A DNA stretch of 64,000 bases from Azonexus fungiphilus (GCF_003634965.1 NZ_RBXP01000011.1:62001-126000); one strand, 5' to 3'; shown: positions 23,791-34,685, counted from the stretch's first letter. The notes: generated from the letters alone by a model not told the origin. Program-made: numbers and translations.

Positions 23791-24128
23791 TCTGCGCTGC
23801 CGGCGAGCTGGCGGACGGCGGAAAAGGCGTGCGTTTCACGGTCGACCGTGAAGGGCGGGCAATTCCTGCGTTCGCCATCCGCTACCGCGGTCGGGTCTAC
23901 GCCTACATCAATGAATGCGGCCATGTGCCGGCGGAACTGGATTGGCAGCCGGGCGAGTTCTTCGATCTTTCCGGGCTATACTTGATCTGCGCCATTCATG
24001 GCGCGCTGTACGCACCGGATAGCGGGCGCTGCCTCGGCGGCCGCTGCCAGGGCAGGGGGCTGAAACCCCTGCCGGTGCAGGAAACCGACGGCAATCTTTT
24101 CTTGATGCTGGAAAACAACGATGGATAG
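23769..24128 (+). CDS. Rieske 2Fe-2S protein
   Basis: The protein has 119 residues and is a single Rieske domain, with CGHV and CAIHGALYAPDSGRC supplying the two Cys and two His cluster ligands. There is no signal or membrane segment, so it is probably a soluble ferredoxin-like electron carrier. The gene overlaps the HAD gene by 22 bases and the protease gene by 8. A perfect 18-base palindrome sits in its first third, coding FTVDREG. Confidence 0.88.
   Translation: MAAGQRLICAAGELADGGKGVRFTVDREGRAIPAFAIRYRGRVYAYINECGHVPAELDWQPGEFFDLSGLYLICAIHGALYAPDSGRCLGGRCQGRGLKPLPVQETDGNLFLMLENNDG
23835..23852. repeat. TTCACGGTCGACCGTGAA palindrome
   Basis: A perfect 18-base palindrome inside the Rieske gene, with the recurring ACGGTCGACCGT at its centre (23838-23849). 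Confidence 0.75.
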
Positions 24129-25080
24129 TTCCCAACGCCCCGACAGCGATCCCGCCTGGGAGCGCAAGACCCTTGAGAAACTTGCCTACGCAACGCTCAA
24201 CGAGCAGCGGGCGCGGCGGCGCTGGGGCATCTTCTTCAAGCTGCTCGGCTTCGCCTACGTCGGTTTCATCCTGGTCACGCTGGTCGAATGGGATAGCGCC
24301 AAGGTTGCCGACAAGCACGTGGCCATGGTCGATCTGCAAGGGGTCATTGCCGCCCAGTCGGAAGCCAGTGCGGAAGGTCTGATCTCGGCGCTGAACGCAG
24401 CTTTCGATGCGCCGAACTCGCAGGCGGTCGTGCTGCGCATCAACAGTCCCGGGGGTAGCCCGGTCCAGGCTGGCATGGTCAACGACGAAATCCGCCGTCT
24501 GCGCACCAAGTACCCGGAAAAGGCGCTTTACGCGGTGGTCGAGGACGTCTGCGCGTCGGGCGGCTATTACATTGCCGCAGCCGCCGACCGGATCTATGTC
24601 GACAAGGCCAGCGTCGTCGGTTCGATCGGCGTGCTGATGGACGGCTTCGGTTTCACCGGGACGATGGAAAAGCTCGGCGTCGAGCGGCGCCTGCTCACCG
24701 CCGGCGAGAACAAGGGCTTCCTCGATCCGTTCTCGCCGCAAGCCGAGGCGCAGAAGGCGCACGCCAGGACCCTGCTTGCCGATATCCACCAGCAGTTCAT
24801 CGACGTCGTCAAGGCCGGGCGCGGCGAGCGCCTCAAGGACAATCCGGAAATCTTCTCCGGGCTGATGTGGACCGGTGCGCAGAGCATCCAGCTCGGCCTT
24901 GCCGACGGCTACGGTACGGTCGATTCGGTGGCTCGAGATGTCGTCAAGGTCGAGGAAGTGCTCGACTACTCGGTCAAGGAGAATCTTGCCGAGCGTTTCG
25001 CCAAGCGCCTCGGCGCCGGTGCGGTCGACAGTTTCTGGCGCGGTTTTTCCAGCAGCCTGTCGGGGCCGCACCTGAACTGA
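24121..25080 (+). CDS. Membrane S49-family serine peptidase (SppA-like)
   Basis: The protein has 319 residues. One N-terminal membrane segment (about 35-55) anchors a protease domain that should face the periplasm. The catalytic Ser lies in CASGGYYIAAA and the general-base Lys in GENKGFLDPF; INSPGGSP is the usual oxyanion-region motif. It is the short SppA form, for removing signal-peptide remnants or misfolded membrane proteins. It overlaps the Rieske gene by 8 bases, so the order rluC-HAD-Rieske-SppA behaves as one operon. Confidence 0.92.
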   Translation: MDSSQRPDSDPAWERKTLEKLAYATLNEQRARRRWGIFFKLLGFAYVGFILVTLVEWDSAKVADKHVAMVDLQGVIAAQSEASAEGLISALNAAFDAPNSQAVVLRINSPGGSPVQAGMVNDEIRRLRTKYPEKALYAVVEDVCASGGYYIAAAADRIYVDKASVVGSIGVLMDGFGFTGTMEKLGVERRLLTAGENKGFLDPFSPQAEAQKAHARTLLADIHQQFIDVVKAGRGERLKDNPEIFSGLMWTGAQSIQLGLADGYGTVDSVARDVVKVEEVLDYSVKENLAERFAKRLGAGAVDSFWRGFSSSLSGPHLN

Positions 25081-25788
25081 TCAGGCGAGCAACAGGAAGA
25101 CCGTCGGACGCCGCTCGATTTCGGGCGGCGTTTGTTTTTTCCACTGGCTGATCGTCTGCGTCCTTACCATTTCGCCTGGCAGGGTCAGGTCGGTGGCGAC
25201 GCACAGGCGGGTGCCGGGCTGGCAGTGCTGGAGGATGGCGTCGAACATGGCCCGGTTGCGATAGGGGGTTTCGATGAACAGCTGGGTCTGCTGCCGTTTT
25301 CGCGATTCCGCTTCAAGGTCGCGCAACGCCTTGCTGCGCTCCGTGTCTTTCGCCGGCAGATAGCCCTGGAAGGCGAAGCGCTGGCCGTTCAGGCCGGAAG
25401 CCATCAGAGCCAGCAGCAGCGACGAGGGTCCGATCAGCGGTACGACGCGGATGCCTTCGCGTTGGGCCAGGGCGACCAGATCGGCACCCGGATCGGCGAC
25501 CGCAGGGCAGCCGGCTTCCGAAAGCAGGCCGACGTCGTGGCCGGCGCGCAGCGGTTCAAGCAGGCGGGCGAGGGCCTCGGCCCGGGTGTGCTCGTTGAGT
25601 TCCTCGAGCTCGAGTTCCTGCAGCGGTAAGTCGGTGCCGGCTGCCTTCAGGAAGGCGCGGGCGGTTTTTGCCTGCTCGACGACGAAGTGGCGCAGCGGTC
25701 GCAGTGTTGCCAGGACGCCGGGGTGCAGGCTGTCCTGCGGGGCGCTCGGGCCGAGGGGGACGGGGATCAGGTAGAGGGTGCCGGTCAT
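25081..25788 (-). CDS. SAM-dependent methyltransferase, tetrapyrrole methylase family (RsmI-like)
   Basis: The protein has 235 residues with the tetrapyrrole-methylase fold: TLYLIPVPLG at the start, GLLSEAGCPAVADPG in the middle and PLIGPSSLLLALMASG after it. These match the RsmI family, but the chain is shorter than a full RsmI, which suggests a paralogue whose RNA target is unknown. The ATG at 25788 shares one base with the TGA of maf (TGATG), so the two are translated together. Its stop adjoins that of the convergent protease gene. Confidence 0.83.
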   Translation of the reverse strand: MTGTLYLIPVPLGPSAPQDSLHPGVLATLRPLRHFVVEQAKTARAFLKAAGTDLPLQELELEELNEHTRAEALARLLEPLRAGHDVGLLSEAGCPAVADPGADLVALAQREGIRVVPLIGPSSLLLALMASGLNGQRFAFQGYLPAKDTERSKALRDLEAESRKRQQTQLFIETPYRNRAMFDAILQHCQPGTRLCVATDLTLPGEMVRTQTISQWKKQTPPEIERRPTVFLLLA

Positions 25789-26366
25789 CAGAGGATCGCC
25801 ACGCCCTGGTTGCGCAGCATGTCGCACAGGGCGATCAGTGGCAGGCCGACCAGTGCGTTCGGGTCGTCGCCCTGCATGCCGGCCAGCAGTGCGATGCCGA
25901 GGCCTTCGGATTTGGCCGAGCCGGCGCAGTTGTAGGCAGGTTCGCGGCGCAGGTAGTTTTCGATCTCCTGGTCGTCGAGCTGGCGGAAGGTGACCAGTGT
26001 CGATACTCCGCGGACCTGGCTTTCGCCGGTGGCGGCGTTGTACAGGCAGAGGCCGGTGAAGAAATTGACGGTCTTGCCTGACAGCTCGCGCAATTGCGCA
26101 ACGGCGCGCTGGTGGTCGCCGGGTTTTCCGTAAATCCGGCCGTCGACCGTCGCAACCTGGTCGCTGCCGATGATCAGTGCTGACGGATGGTCGTTGGCGA
26201 CGGCTCTGGCCTTGGCTTCCGAGAGGCGCAGCGCGAGGGCTTCGGGGGTTTCGTCGGCGAGCGGGGTTTCGTCGGTCTGCGGGTTGGCGACGGTAAAAGG
26301 CAGGCCGAGCCGGGCGAGCAGTTCGCGGCGGTACGGCGAGGTCGAGGCGAGTACGAGGTTCGGCAT
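25788..26366 (-). CDS. maf: Maf/YceF-type nucleotide pyrophosphatase
   Basis: The protein has 192 residues. The N-terminal [21 protein letters not shown] is the Maf signature and GSDQVA carries the catalytic Asp. Position next to yceD and rpmF matches the YceF branch, which hydrolyses 7-methyl-GTP; that specificity is inferred from location. The ATG at 26366 is used because the extra N-terminal residues of the longer frame are not family-like. It diverges from yceD. Confidence 0.9.
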   Translation of the reverse strand: MPNLVLASTSPYRRELLARLGLPFTVANPQTDETPLADETPEALALRLSEAKARAVANDHPSALIIGSDQVATVDGRIYGKPGDHQRAVAQLRELSGKTVNFFTGLCLYNAATGESQVRGVSTLVTFRQLDDQEIENYLRREPAYNCAGSAKSEGLGIALLAGMQGDDPNALVGLPLIALCDMLRNQGVAIL

Positions 26367-26480
26367 CTTGAAAGTTTTTGTGCAACAAAGTCTTGCGTCG
26401 ACTACTTGAAGCAGCACTTTGTTTTGACTTGGTGAGCCAAAAATAATATCATTCCCCGTTTAAGTCGCAACAGGTTCGGT

Positions 26481-26969
26481 TTGAAAAGGATCAATGACGC
26501 CTTCGCCTTTGCCCGGGATGCGCGTGTTCTGAAAGGAACACTGGCGGTTTCAGCCTTGGAGCGCCTGCATGACCTGCTGGCCGAGGTGGCCGGGGAAGTC
26601 TCCTGGCATCTTGAAGGTTTCAAGGGTGCTCGTGGTGAACCCATGCTGCGGCTGACCGTCGGTGGAAGCATTCCGCTGGCGTGTCAGCGTTGCCTGGAGG
26701 CCATCGACTTCAAGCTGGCGGTCGACAGCGTGCTGGAGATTGTTCCGGCCGGTGCCGACCTGTCGCAGGACGAACTGGAAGACGACAGCCGGGATTACCT
26801 TCCGGTGGAAAAGGAACTGGATGTGGCGGAGTTGGTCGAGGACGAGATTCTCTTGTCCCTGCCGGTTGCGCCGCGACATGATGGATGTGGTTTGCCTGGC
26901 GCGTCCGGCGCTGGTGATCGGGTTAATCCGTTCGCCGCGCTGGCCGGGCTCAAAGGCAAGCCGAACTGA
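26481..26969 (+). CDS. yceD: YceD/DUF177 protein
   Basis: The protein has 162 residues. YceD proteins carry the CQRC motif seen here ([11 protein letters not shown]), an acidic middle, and the ending [12 protein letters not shown]; they are linked to 23S rRNA/50S assembly. No ATG is available in frame, so translation must use the TTG at 26481 ([10 protein letters not shown]), an uncommon start. It is 19 bases before rpmF, as in most proteobacteria. Confidence 0.9.
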   Translation: MKRINDAFAFARDARVLKGTLAVSALERLHDLLAEVAGEVSWHLEGFKGARGEPMLRLTVGGSIPLACQRCLEAIDFKLAVDSVLEIVPAGADLSQDELEDDSRDYLPVEKELDVAELVEDEILLSLPVAPRHDGCGLPGASGAGDRVNPFAALAGLKGKPN

Positions 26970-26988
26970 TTTTTTTTGGAGTAACAAA

Positions 26989-27168
26989 ATGGCCGTTCAA
27001 CAGAACAAGAAGTCCCCGTCCAAGCGTGGCATGCACCGCGCCCACGATTTCCTGACCGCACCCCCGCTGGCTGTCGAGTCGACCACCGGTGAGACGCACC
27101 TGCGCCACCACGTTTCCCCGAGCGGTTTCTACCGTGGCAAGAAGGTTCTGAAGGCCAAGGGCGAGTAA
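26989..27168 (+). CDS. rpmF: 50S ribosomal protein L32
   Basis: This small protein of 59 residues starts [20 protein letters not shown], the invariant L32 N-terminus. The later part lacks the zinc-binding Cys pairs of some L32 proteins, so it is the Cys-minus form usual in these bacteria. TTTGGAG stands before the ATG as a good ribosome site. It is followed by a terminator and then plsX. Confidence 0.97.
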   Translation: MAVQQNKKSPSKRGMHRAHDFLTAPPLAVESTTGETHLRHHVSPSGFYRGKKVLKAKGE

Positions 27169-27177
27169 TCGTTCAAT

Positions 27178-27219
27178 AAAGGGCAGGTGGCTCCTTCGGG
27201 AGTGCCTGCCTTTTCTTTT
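27178..27219 (+). terminator. Terminator after rpmF
   Basis: GGCAGG/CCTGCC outer stem with an inner CTCC-TTCG-GGAG stem, then TTTTCTTTT. It lies immediately before plsX and may act as an attenuator for the fatty-acid genes. Confidence 0.7.
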
Positions 27220-27222
27220 GCC

Positions 27223-28251
<1,029 letters not shown>

Positions 28252-28252
28252 C

Positions 28253-29212
28253 ATGTATGCACGCGTGATCGGTACCGGCAGCTACCTGCCGGGAAATCCC
28301 GTCAGCAACGACGACCTCGCGGCGCGGGGTATCGATACCAACGACGAGTGGATCGTCACCCGTACCGGTATCCGTTGCCGCCACCTGGCCGAAGCCGGCA
28401 CGACCTCGAGCGAGCTCGGCCTGGTTGCTGCCCAGCGGGCGCTGGAAATGGCCGGGGTTGCTGCCGCCGATCTGGATTTGATCGTCGTTGCGACGTCGAC
28501 CCCGGACTTCATCTTCCCGAGTACCGCCTGCATCATCCAGGGCAAGCTGGGCAACAAGGGGGCCGCCGCTTTCGATGTGCAGGCCGTTTGTGCCGGTTTC
28601 ACCTACGCCCTGGGTATTGCCGAAAAATTCATCGCCTCCGGTTCGCACAAGAAGGCGCTGGTCATCGGTGCCGAGGTTTTCTCGCGCATCCTCGACTGGA
28701 ACGATCGTGGTACCTGCGTGCTGTTCGGCGACGGCGCCGGTGCGGTCGTCCTCGAAGCTTCCGAGACGCCGGGCATCATGGCGACGGCGATGCACGCCGA
28801 CGGCAGCCAGTTCGGCATCCTCAACGTGCCCGGGCAGGTTTGCGGCGGGCAGGTGACTGGTGATCCTTTCCTGCGCATGGATGGACAGGCCGTCTTCAAG
28901 TTCGCCGTCCGTGTCCTCGCCGACATCGCCGAAGAAGTCTGTGCCAAGGCCGGTATCGCCACCGCCGATCTCGACTGGCTGATCCCGCACCAGGCGAATA
29001 TCCGGATCATCGAAGCCACCGGCAAGAAGCTCGGGGTCAACCGGGAAAAGGTGATCGTTTCCGTCGATCGCCACGGCAACACCTCGGCTGCATCGGTGCC
29101 GCTGGCGCTGGACGAAGCCGTTCGCGACGGACGCATCCAGCGCGGCCAGAAGGTTCTGGTCGAGGGCGTTGGCGGCGGTTTCACCTGGGGCGCGGCCCTG
29201 CTCGAATTCTGA
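28253..29212 (+). CDS. fabH: Beta-ketoacyl-ACP synthase III
   Basis: The protein has 319 residues. FabH condenses acetyl-CoA with malonyl-ACP to start fatty-acid synthesis. The catalytic triad is visible as Cys113 in VCAGFTYAL, His in IPHQANIRI and Asn in GNTSAAS. The ATG at 28253 follows the plsX stop by one base. Confidence 0.97.
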   Translation: MYARVIGTGSYLPGNPVSNDDLAARGIDTNDEWIVTRTGIRCRHLAEAGTTSSELGLVAAQRALEMAGVAAADLDLIVVATSTPDFIFPSTACIIQGKLGNKGAAAFDVQAVCAGFTYALGIAEKFIASGSHKKALVIGAEVFSRILDWNDRGTCVLFGDGAGAVVLEASETPGIMATAMHADGSQFGILNVPGQVCGGQVTGDPFLRMDGQAVFKFAVRVLADIAEEVCAKAGIATADLDWLIPHQANIRIIEATGKKLGVNREKVIVSVDRHGNTSAASVPLALDEAVRDGRIQRGQKVLVEGVGGGFTWGAALLEF

Positions 29213-29229
29213 TAACAGGAGACTGATCG

Positions 29230-30156
29230 ATGTCTTTTGCCTTCGTATTTCCCGGCCAGGGCTCGCAGAGTGTTGGCATGATGGCGGCCTACGGCGATGC
29301 CGCCGTGGTTCGCGCCACCTTTGACGAAGCTTCCGCCGCGCTTGGCGATGATCTGTGGGCGATGGTTGCCGACGGTCCGGCCGAAGTTCTGACCCAGACC
29401 GTCAATACCCAGCCGGTCATGCTCACTGCCGGTATCGCCGCCTGGCGCCTGTGGTGCGAGAAGGGCGGCAAGATGCCGGCCGTCGTCGCCGGTCACAGCC
29501 TGGGCGAATATTCGGCGCTGGTCGCCGCTGGTGTCATCGAGTTCAAGGACGCGGTGCCGCTGGTCCGCCTGCGCGCTGCCGCCATGCAGGAAGCGGTGCC
29601 GCTCGGCACCGGCGCGATGGCTGCCGTGCTCGGCCTGGACAACGCCGGCATCGTTGCCGCCTGTGCTGAAGCCGCGCAGGGCGAGATCGTCGAGCCGGTC
29701 AATTTCAACGCCAACGGCCAGACCGTGATTGCCGGCCACAAGGGCGCCGTCGAACGCGCCATGGACGCCTGCAAGGCGCGCGGTGCCAAGATGGCCAAGG
29801 CGCTGCCGGTGTCGGCCCCGTTCCACTCCTCGCTGATCCGCCCGGCCGCCGACAAGCTGGCGGCGCGTCTGGCCGAGCTGACGCTGCAGGCGCCGAAGAT
29901 CCCGGTGATCAACAACGTCGACGTGGCGATCGAAAACGATCCGGCCCGGATCAAGGACGCGCTGGTGCGCCAGGCCTACAACCCGGTGCGCTGGGTCGAG
30001 ACGATCCAGAAAATGGCCGCCATCGGCGTGTCGACCGTGGCAGAGTGCGGTCCGGGCAAGGTCCTGGCCGGTCTGACCAAGCGCTGTGCCGACGGTGTCG
30101 CCGGGGTCGCCCTGGCCGACGCGGCGGCCATCGAAGCCAACCTCGGCCTGGAGTAA
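29230..30156 (+). CDS. fabD: Malonyl-CoA-ACP transacylase
   Basis: The protein has 308 residues. FabD loads malonyl groups onto ACP. The active-site Ser90 is in GHSLGEYSALVAAG, FVFPGQGSQ opens the chain, and the catalytic His is in SAPFHSSL. An AGGAG site precedes the ATG. It lies between fabH and fabG. Confidence 0.97.
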   Translation: MSFAFVFPGQGSQSVGMMAAYGDAAVVRATFDEASAALGDDLWAMVADGPAEVLTQTVNTQPVMLTAGIAAWRLWCEKGGKMPAVVAGHSLGEYSALVAAGVIEFKDAVPLVRLRAAAMQEAVPLGTGAMAAVLGLDNAGIVAACAEAAQGEIVEPVNFNANGQTVIAGHKGAVERAMDACKARGAKMAKALPVSAPFHSSLIRPAADKLAARLAELTLQAPKIPVINNVDVAIENDPARIKDALVRQAYNPVRWVETIQKMAAIGVSTVAECGPGKVLAGLTKRCADGVAGVALADAAAIEANLGLE

Positions 30157-30159
30157 GCG

Positions 30160-30900
30160 ATGCTCAACGACAAGATTGCGCTGGTGACCGGCGCTACTCG
30201 CGGCATCGGTCGCGCCATCGCCCTCGAACTCGGTCGCCAGGGTGCCACCGTGATCGGTACGGCGACCAGCGAAGCCGGTGCCGGGCAGATTTCGGTCTAC
30301 CTCGCCGAAGCCGGCATCAAGGGCCGCGGCGTCGTCCTCAACGTCACCGACAACGCCCAGACCGATGCCGTGCTCGCCGATGTTGCCAAGGAATTCGGTG
30401 CCATCACCGTGCTCGTCAATAACGCCGGCATCACCCGCGACAATCTGGCGATGCGCATGGGCGACGACGAGTGGGATGCGGTTGTCGATACCAACCTGAA
30501 GGCGGTTTTCCGCCTGTCGCGCGGCGTCATGCGCGGCATGATGAAGGCGCGCTTCGGCCGCATCGTCAATATTTCGTCAGTGGTCGGCTATTCCGGCAAC
30601 GCCGGCCAGGCCAACTACTGCGCCGCCAAGGCCGGCGTCGCCGGTCTCTCCCGTTCGCTGGCGCGCGAGCTGGGCAGCCGCAACATCACGGTCAATTGCG
30701 TCGCGCCGGGCTTCATCGCCACCGACATGACGCATGCGCTGACCGAAGAACAAAAGGCCGCGATGCTGGCCTCGATTCCGCTGGCCCGTGCCGGCACGCC
30801 TGAAGACGTCGCCGGTGCGGTCGGCTTCCTGGTTTCTCCCGCTGCCTCGTATGTCACGGGTACCACCGTGCATGTGAATGGCGGCATGTTCATGGATTGA
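30160..30900 (+). CDS. fabG: 3-oxoacyl-ACP reductase
   Basis: The protein has 246 residues and is a short-chain dehydrogenase that reduces 3-oxoacyl-ACP with NADPH. The nucleotide motif is TGATRGIG, then NNAGITRDN, with the catalytic Ser in NISSVVG and YCAAKAG supplying Tyr and Lys. It is 3 bases from fabD. Confidence 0.97.
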   Translation: MLNDKIALVTGATRGIGRAIALELGRQGATVIGTATSEAGAGQISVYLAEAGIKGRGVVLNVTDNAQTDAVLADVAKEFGAITVLVNNAGITRDNLAMRMGDDEWDAVVDTNLKAVFRLSRGVMRGMMKARFGRIVNISSVVGYSGNAGQANYCAAKAGVAGLSRSLARELGSRNITVNCVAPGFIATDMTHALTEEQKAAMLASIPLARAGTPEDVAGAVGFLVSPAASYVTGTTVHVNGGMFMD

Positions 30901-30929
30901 TTTCACCAAGTCCCGGCTTTTGGTAGAAT
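30901..30929 (+). promoter_or_regulatory. Possible promoter for acpP
   Basis: TAGAAT (30924-30929) is a fair -10 box; TTTCAC, 17 bases upstream, is a poor -35. A separate promoter would suit the high ACP demand, but the assignment is weak. Confidence 0.35.
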
Positions 30930-30972
30930 CAACACGTTTTTTTTCGTACCCCGAGGGGAAGGAGTTTTTCGA

Positions 30973-31209
30973 ATGGATAACATCGTAGAGCGCGTCAAGA
31001 AGATCGTCGCCGAACAACTGGGTGTGAACGAAGCGGACATCAAGAACGAGTCCTCCTTCGTCGACGATCTGGGCGCGGATTCGCTGGACACCGTCGAGCT
31101 GGTCATGGCGCTGGAAGAGGAATTCGAGTGCGAAATTCCGGACGACCAGGCCGAGAAGATCACGACCGTCCAGCAGGCTGTCGATTACATCCTCGCCAAC
31201 AAGCAGTAA
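30973..31209 (+). CDS. acpP: Acyl carrier protein
   Basis: The protein has 78 residues and is strongly acidic. The phosphopantetheine attachment site is the Ser of [21 protein letters not shown]. It carries acyl chains for the fab enzymes around it; the AcpS that activates it is at 43466. AAGGAG occurs 8 bases before the ATG. A strong terminator-like hairpin follows. Confidence 0.98.
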   Translation: MDNIVERVKKIVAEQLGVNEADIKNESSFVDDLGADSLDTVELVMALEEEFECEIPDDQAEKITTVQQAVDYILANKQ

Positions 31210-31229
31210 GCCAATTCCGGTTTGAACCC

Positions 31230-31270
31230 GACAAGGCCGGCCCGCTAGGCCGGCCTTGTCACTTTTGCTT
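31230..31270 (+). terminator. Terminator or attenuator after acpP
   Basis: GACAAGGCCGGCC, loop CGCTA and the 13-base complement are followed by ACTTTTGCTTT. It probably adjusts read-through into fabF, as acpP needs more transcript. Confidence 0.8.
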
Positions 31271-31284
31271 TCGGAGTGCACATC

Positions 31285-32520
31285 TTGGCACGTCGCAGAG
31301 TCGTCATTACCGGCCTGGGTCTGATTTCCCCGGTCGGCAACAGCGTCGAAGAAGGCTGGCAGAACATCATTGCCGGCCGTACCGGTATCGCGCCGATCAC
31401 CCGTTTCGACACCTCCACCTTCCCGGTCCAGTTTGCCGGCGAAGTCAAGAATTTCGACATCACCCAGTACATCTCGGCCAAGGACGCACGCCGCATGGAT
31501 ACCTTCATCCATTACGGCCTGGCGGCGGGCATGCAGGCCGTGCGTGATGCCGGTCTCGACCAGGAGGGCGTCGCCGATCCCGAGCGCGTCGGTGTCGCCA
31601 TCGGTTCAGGTATCGGCGGCCTGCCGCTGATCGAAGCCACCAAGGACGAGTACAACGCGGCCGGCGTGCGCAAGGTCTCGCCGTTCTTCGTTCCGGGGTC
31701 GATCATCAACATGATCTCCGGCAACCTGTCGATCGAGTTCGGCTTCAAGGGGCCGAACCTGTCGATCGTCACCGCCTGCACGACCGGCACTCACTCGATC
31801 GGCGAAGCTGCGCGCATCATCGAATACGGCGATGCCGACGTGATGGTCGCCGGCGGTGCCGAATCGACGGTTTCGCCGCTCGGTCTCGGCGGCTTCTGTG
31901 CCGCCCGCGCGCTGTCCACCCGCAACGACGACCCGGCCACCGCCAGCCGTCCGTGGGACAAGGACCGCGATGGTTTCGTGCTGGGCGAGGGCGCCGGCGT
32001 CCTGGTTCTCGAGGAGTACGAGCACGCCAAGGCCCGCGGCGCCAAGATCTACGCCGAAGTGGCTGGCTACGGCATGAGTGCCGATGCCTACCACATCACC
32101 GCCCCGAACATGGACGGCCCGCGCCGCTCGATGGTCAATGCGCTGAAGAACGCCGGCGTGACGCCGGCCGACGTCCAGTACGTCAATGCGCACGGCACAT
32201 CGACCCCGCTCGGCGACAAGAACGAATCGGACGCGATCAAGGCCGCTTTCGGCGATGCCGCCTACAAGATCGTCGTCAATTCGACCAAGTCGATGACCGG
32301 TCACCTGCTTGGTGGCGCCGGCGGCGTCGAATCCTTGTTCACGGTGCTGGCGATCCATCACCAGATCTCGCCGCCGACGATCAACATCTTCAATCAGGAT
32401 CCGGAGTGCGATCTGGATTACTGCGCGAACCAGGCGCGGCCGATGAAGATCGACGTGGCGCTGAAGAACAACTTCGGCTTCGGCGGTACCAACGGCTCGC
32501 TGGTGTTCAAGCGGGTCTAG
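31285..32520 (+). CDS. fabF: Beta-ketoacyl-ACP synthase II
   Basis: The protein has 411 residues and elongates acyl-ACP. The catalytic Cys is in VTACTTGTH (about residue 163) and the two His in NAHGTSTPLGD and TGHLLGGAGG. I place the start at the TTG at 31285 because it gives MARRRVVITGLG, the normal family N-terminus, and CGGAG lies 8 bases upstream. A GTG at 31276 would sit inside that ribosome site. Confidence 0.96.
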   Translation: MARRRVVITGLGLISPVGNSVEEGWQNIIAGRTGIAPITRFDTSTFPVQFAGEVKNFDITQYISAKDARRMDTFIHYGLAAGMQAVRDAGLDQEGVADPERVGVAIGSGIGGLPLIEATKDEYNAAGVRKVSPFFVPGSIINMISGNLSIEFGFKGPNLSIVTACTTGTHSIGEAARIIEYGDADVMVAGGAESTVSPLGLGGFCAARALSTRNDDPATASRPWDKDRDGFVLGEGAGVLVLEEYEHAKARGAKIYAEVAGYGMSADAYHITAPNMDGPRRSMVNALKNAGVTPADVQYVNAHGTSTPLGDKNESDAIKAAFGDAAYKIVVNSTKSMTGHLLGGAGGVESLFTVLAIHHQISPPTINIFNQDPECDLDYCANQARPMKIDVALKNNFGFGGTNGSLVFKRV

Positions 32521-32550
32521 GTCCCCGGATTTCGTTCCGGCGTACGAACG

Positions 32551-32970
32551 ATGCAGCTTCCGATCACGATCGGGCTGCACCGTTCGCGTTTTATCGACGA
32601 TGTTCTACTCTTGGTGTTGCTGCTGGTATTGGCGGCGGGGCTGTTGCTTCCCGGGCATTCGCCGTGGTCCGCAGGGATCTTGCTGCTTGGTGGTTTAAGC
32701 GGTGCTCTGGCCTGGCGCGGGTTGCGGCCGCAGGTCGAGGCCTTGCGCCTGCTTGCCGATGGTGGGCTGGAAATCCGCCGGGTCGCCGAAACGGCTTTCG
32801 TGGCTGTCGAGACCGAGCCCGGAGCGCTGCTGCATCCTGCCTTGCTGGTGGTGCGACTGCGCGCCGCGGACGGCCGTCGGGCCCTGCTGACGCTGACGGT
32901 CGACAGTCTTTCGCGAGAAGATTTCAGGCGCCTGCGAGTTTTCCTGCGCTGGCGCGGCGGCGCTGCCTGA
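32551..32970 (+). CDS. Small membrane protein, YgfX-like
   Basis: The protein has 139 residues. Two adjacent hydrophobic segments (about 15-35 and 40-57) are followed by a soluble tail with [21 protein letters not shown] and ending RVFLRWRGG, a layout like YgfX/CptA-type inner-membrane proteins. The function is unknown; family membership is by layout only. The 3' end overlaps the convergent nadB by 47 bases. Confidence 0.6.
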   Translation: MQLPITIGLHRSRFIDDVLLLVLLLVLAAGLLLPGHSPWSAGILLLGGLSGALAWRGLRPQVEALRLLADGGLEIRRVAETAFVAVETEPGALLHPALLVVRLRAADGRRALLTLTVDSLSREDFRRLRVFLRWRGGAA

Positions 32971-34522
32971 GGACCGTGTTGCGCGGCTTTTTCGCCGTTT
33001 CCGGGTAATCGCGCGAATAGTGCAGGCCGCGGCTTTCGCGGCGGAGCATGGCGCAACGGATGATCAACTCGGCGGTCAGCACCAGGTTGCGCAGTTCGAT
33101 CAGGTCATGGCTGACGCGGAAGTTGGCGTAGAACTCGTTGATCTCGCGCTTGAGCAGGCGGACGCGGTGTTCGGCGCGCTTCAGGCGCTTGGTCGTGCGC
33201 ACGATGCCGACGTAGTCCCACATGAAGCGGCGCAGTTCGTCCCAGTTGTGCGAGATGACCACTTCCTCGTCGGCGTCGGTGACGCGGCTGTCGTCCCAGT
33301 GCGGCAGGGCCGGCGGCAGGGTGGTTTTCTGCGCCAGCATATCGCTGACCGCGGCTTCCGAGAAGACCAGGCATTCGAGCAGCGAATTCGAGGCCAGCCG
33401 GTTGGCCCCGTGCAGGCCGGTGCAAGACGCTTCACCGGCGACATAGAGGCCGGCGACGTCAGTGCGGCCGCTGAGGTCGCAGACGACGCCGCCGCAGGTG
33501 TAGTGGGCTGCCGGGACCACCGGGATCGGCTCGCGGGCGATGTCGATGCCGAGTTCCAGGCAGCGTGCGTGGATGTTCGGGAAATGCTCGCGGATGAAGG
33601 CTTCGCCCTTGTGCGAGATATCCAGATAGACGCAGTCGAGGCCGCGTTTCTTCATTTCGAAGTCGATGGCGCGGGCGACGATGTCACGCGGCGCCAGTTC
33701 CTCGCGTTCGTCGTGCTCGGGCATGAAGCGGGTGCCGTCGGGCAGCTTGAGCAGGCCGCCTTCACCGCGTACCGCTTCGGAAATCAGGAAGGACTTGGCC
33801 TTCGGGTGGTACAGGCAGGTCGGGTGGAACTGGATGAATTCCATGTTGGCGACGCGGCAGCCGGCCCGCCAGGCCATCGCGATGCCGTCGCCGGTCGAGG
33901 TGTCGGGGTTGGTCGTGAACAGATAGACCTTGCCGGCGCCGCCGGTGGCGATCAGCGTGCTGGCGGCGCCGATGGTCAGTACCTCGCCGGACTGGCTGTC
34001 GAGGACGTAGGCCCCGTGGCAGCGATTCTCGCCGGTGCCGATTTTCGTGCCGGTGATCAGGTCGACCGCGATATGGTCTTCGAAAACCCGGATGTTGGCG
34101 TGCTTGCGCACTTTCTCGGTCAGCGTCTGCTGGACCGCGGCGCCGGTCGCATCGGCGACGTGAATGACGCGGCGCGCACTGTGGCCGCCTTCGCGGGTCA
34201 GGTGGTAGCCGGACTCGTCCTTGGTGAAGGGGACCCCTTGCTCGATCAGCCATTCGATGGCGCGGCGGCCGTTCTCGACGACGAAGCGGGTGGCCTTTTC
34301 GTCGTTCAGCCAGGCGCCGGCGACGAAGGTGTCCTGGATGTGGGCCTCGATCGAGTCGCGGTTGTCGAGTACTGCGGCGATGCCGCCCTGGGCCCATCCG
34401 GAAGCCGAATCCTCGAGCTTGCGCTTGCTGATCAAGGCGACCCGGCAATGGTCCGCCAGGCGCAGCGCGGCCGACTGGCCGGCAAGTCCGCTGCCGATGA
34501 TGAGCACATCAAAGTTGAGCAC
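32924..34522 (-). CDS. nadB: L-aspartate oxidase
   Basis: The protein has 532 residues. NadB oxidises L-aspartate to iminoaspartate with FAD for NAD synthesis. The FAD motif is [15 protein letters not shown], with [10 protein letters not shown], the substrate region [14 protein letters not shown], and the Arg of [12 protein letters not shown] nearby. The GTG at 34522 places the start right before [11 protein letters not shown]. The C-terminal 22 residues are unusually basic ([16 protein letters not shown]). It diverges from rpoE, as in many gammaproteobacteria and betaproteobacteria. Confidence 0.95.
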   Translation of the reverse strand: MLNFDVLIIGSGLAGQSAALRLADHCRVALISKRKLEDSASGWAQGGIAAVLDNRDSIEAHIQDTFVAGAWLNDEKATRFVVENGRRAIEWLIEQGVPFTKDESGYHLTREGGHSARRVIHVADATGAAVQQTLTEKVRKHANIRVFEDHIAVDLITGTKIGTGENRCHGAYVLDSQSGEVLTIGAASTLIATGGAGKVYLFTTNPDTSTGDGIAMAWRAGCRVANMEFIQFHPTCLYHPKAKSFLISEAVRGEGGLLKLPDGTRFMPEHDEREELAPRDIVARAIDFEMKKRGLDCVYLDISHKGEAFIREHFPNIHARCLELGIDIAREPIPVVPAAHYTCGGVVCDLSGRTDVAGLYVAGEASCTGLHGANRLASNSLLECLVFSEAAVSDMLAQKTTLPPALPHWDDSRVTDADEEVVISHNWDELRRFMWDYVGIVRTTKRLKRAEHRVRLLKREINEFYANFRVSHDLIELRNLVLTAELIIRCAMLRRESRGLHYSRDYPETAKKPRNTVLRQRRRASAGKLAGA

Positions 34523-34685
34523 GATGGTTCCCGGAGAAGATGAATCCGGGCCGCAATATAGCACGCAGGAAACGATTCAGACCGTTACAGAAAATCACAA
34601 TTAAGGATAAGTCGCAGGGGCGGACCCCAAATCGGCTGCGTTATACTGCGCCTCACAAGAACATTCCCCGGGGAAAAACAGAGTC

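Noticed and set aside
34642-34647. TATACT upstream of rpoE as a sigma-70 promoter
   Set aside because: No -35 box at 16-18 bases and no sigma-E consensus (GAACTT) nearby; not enough to call a promoter.
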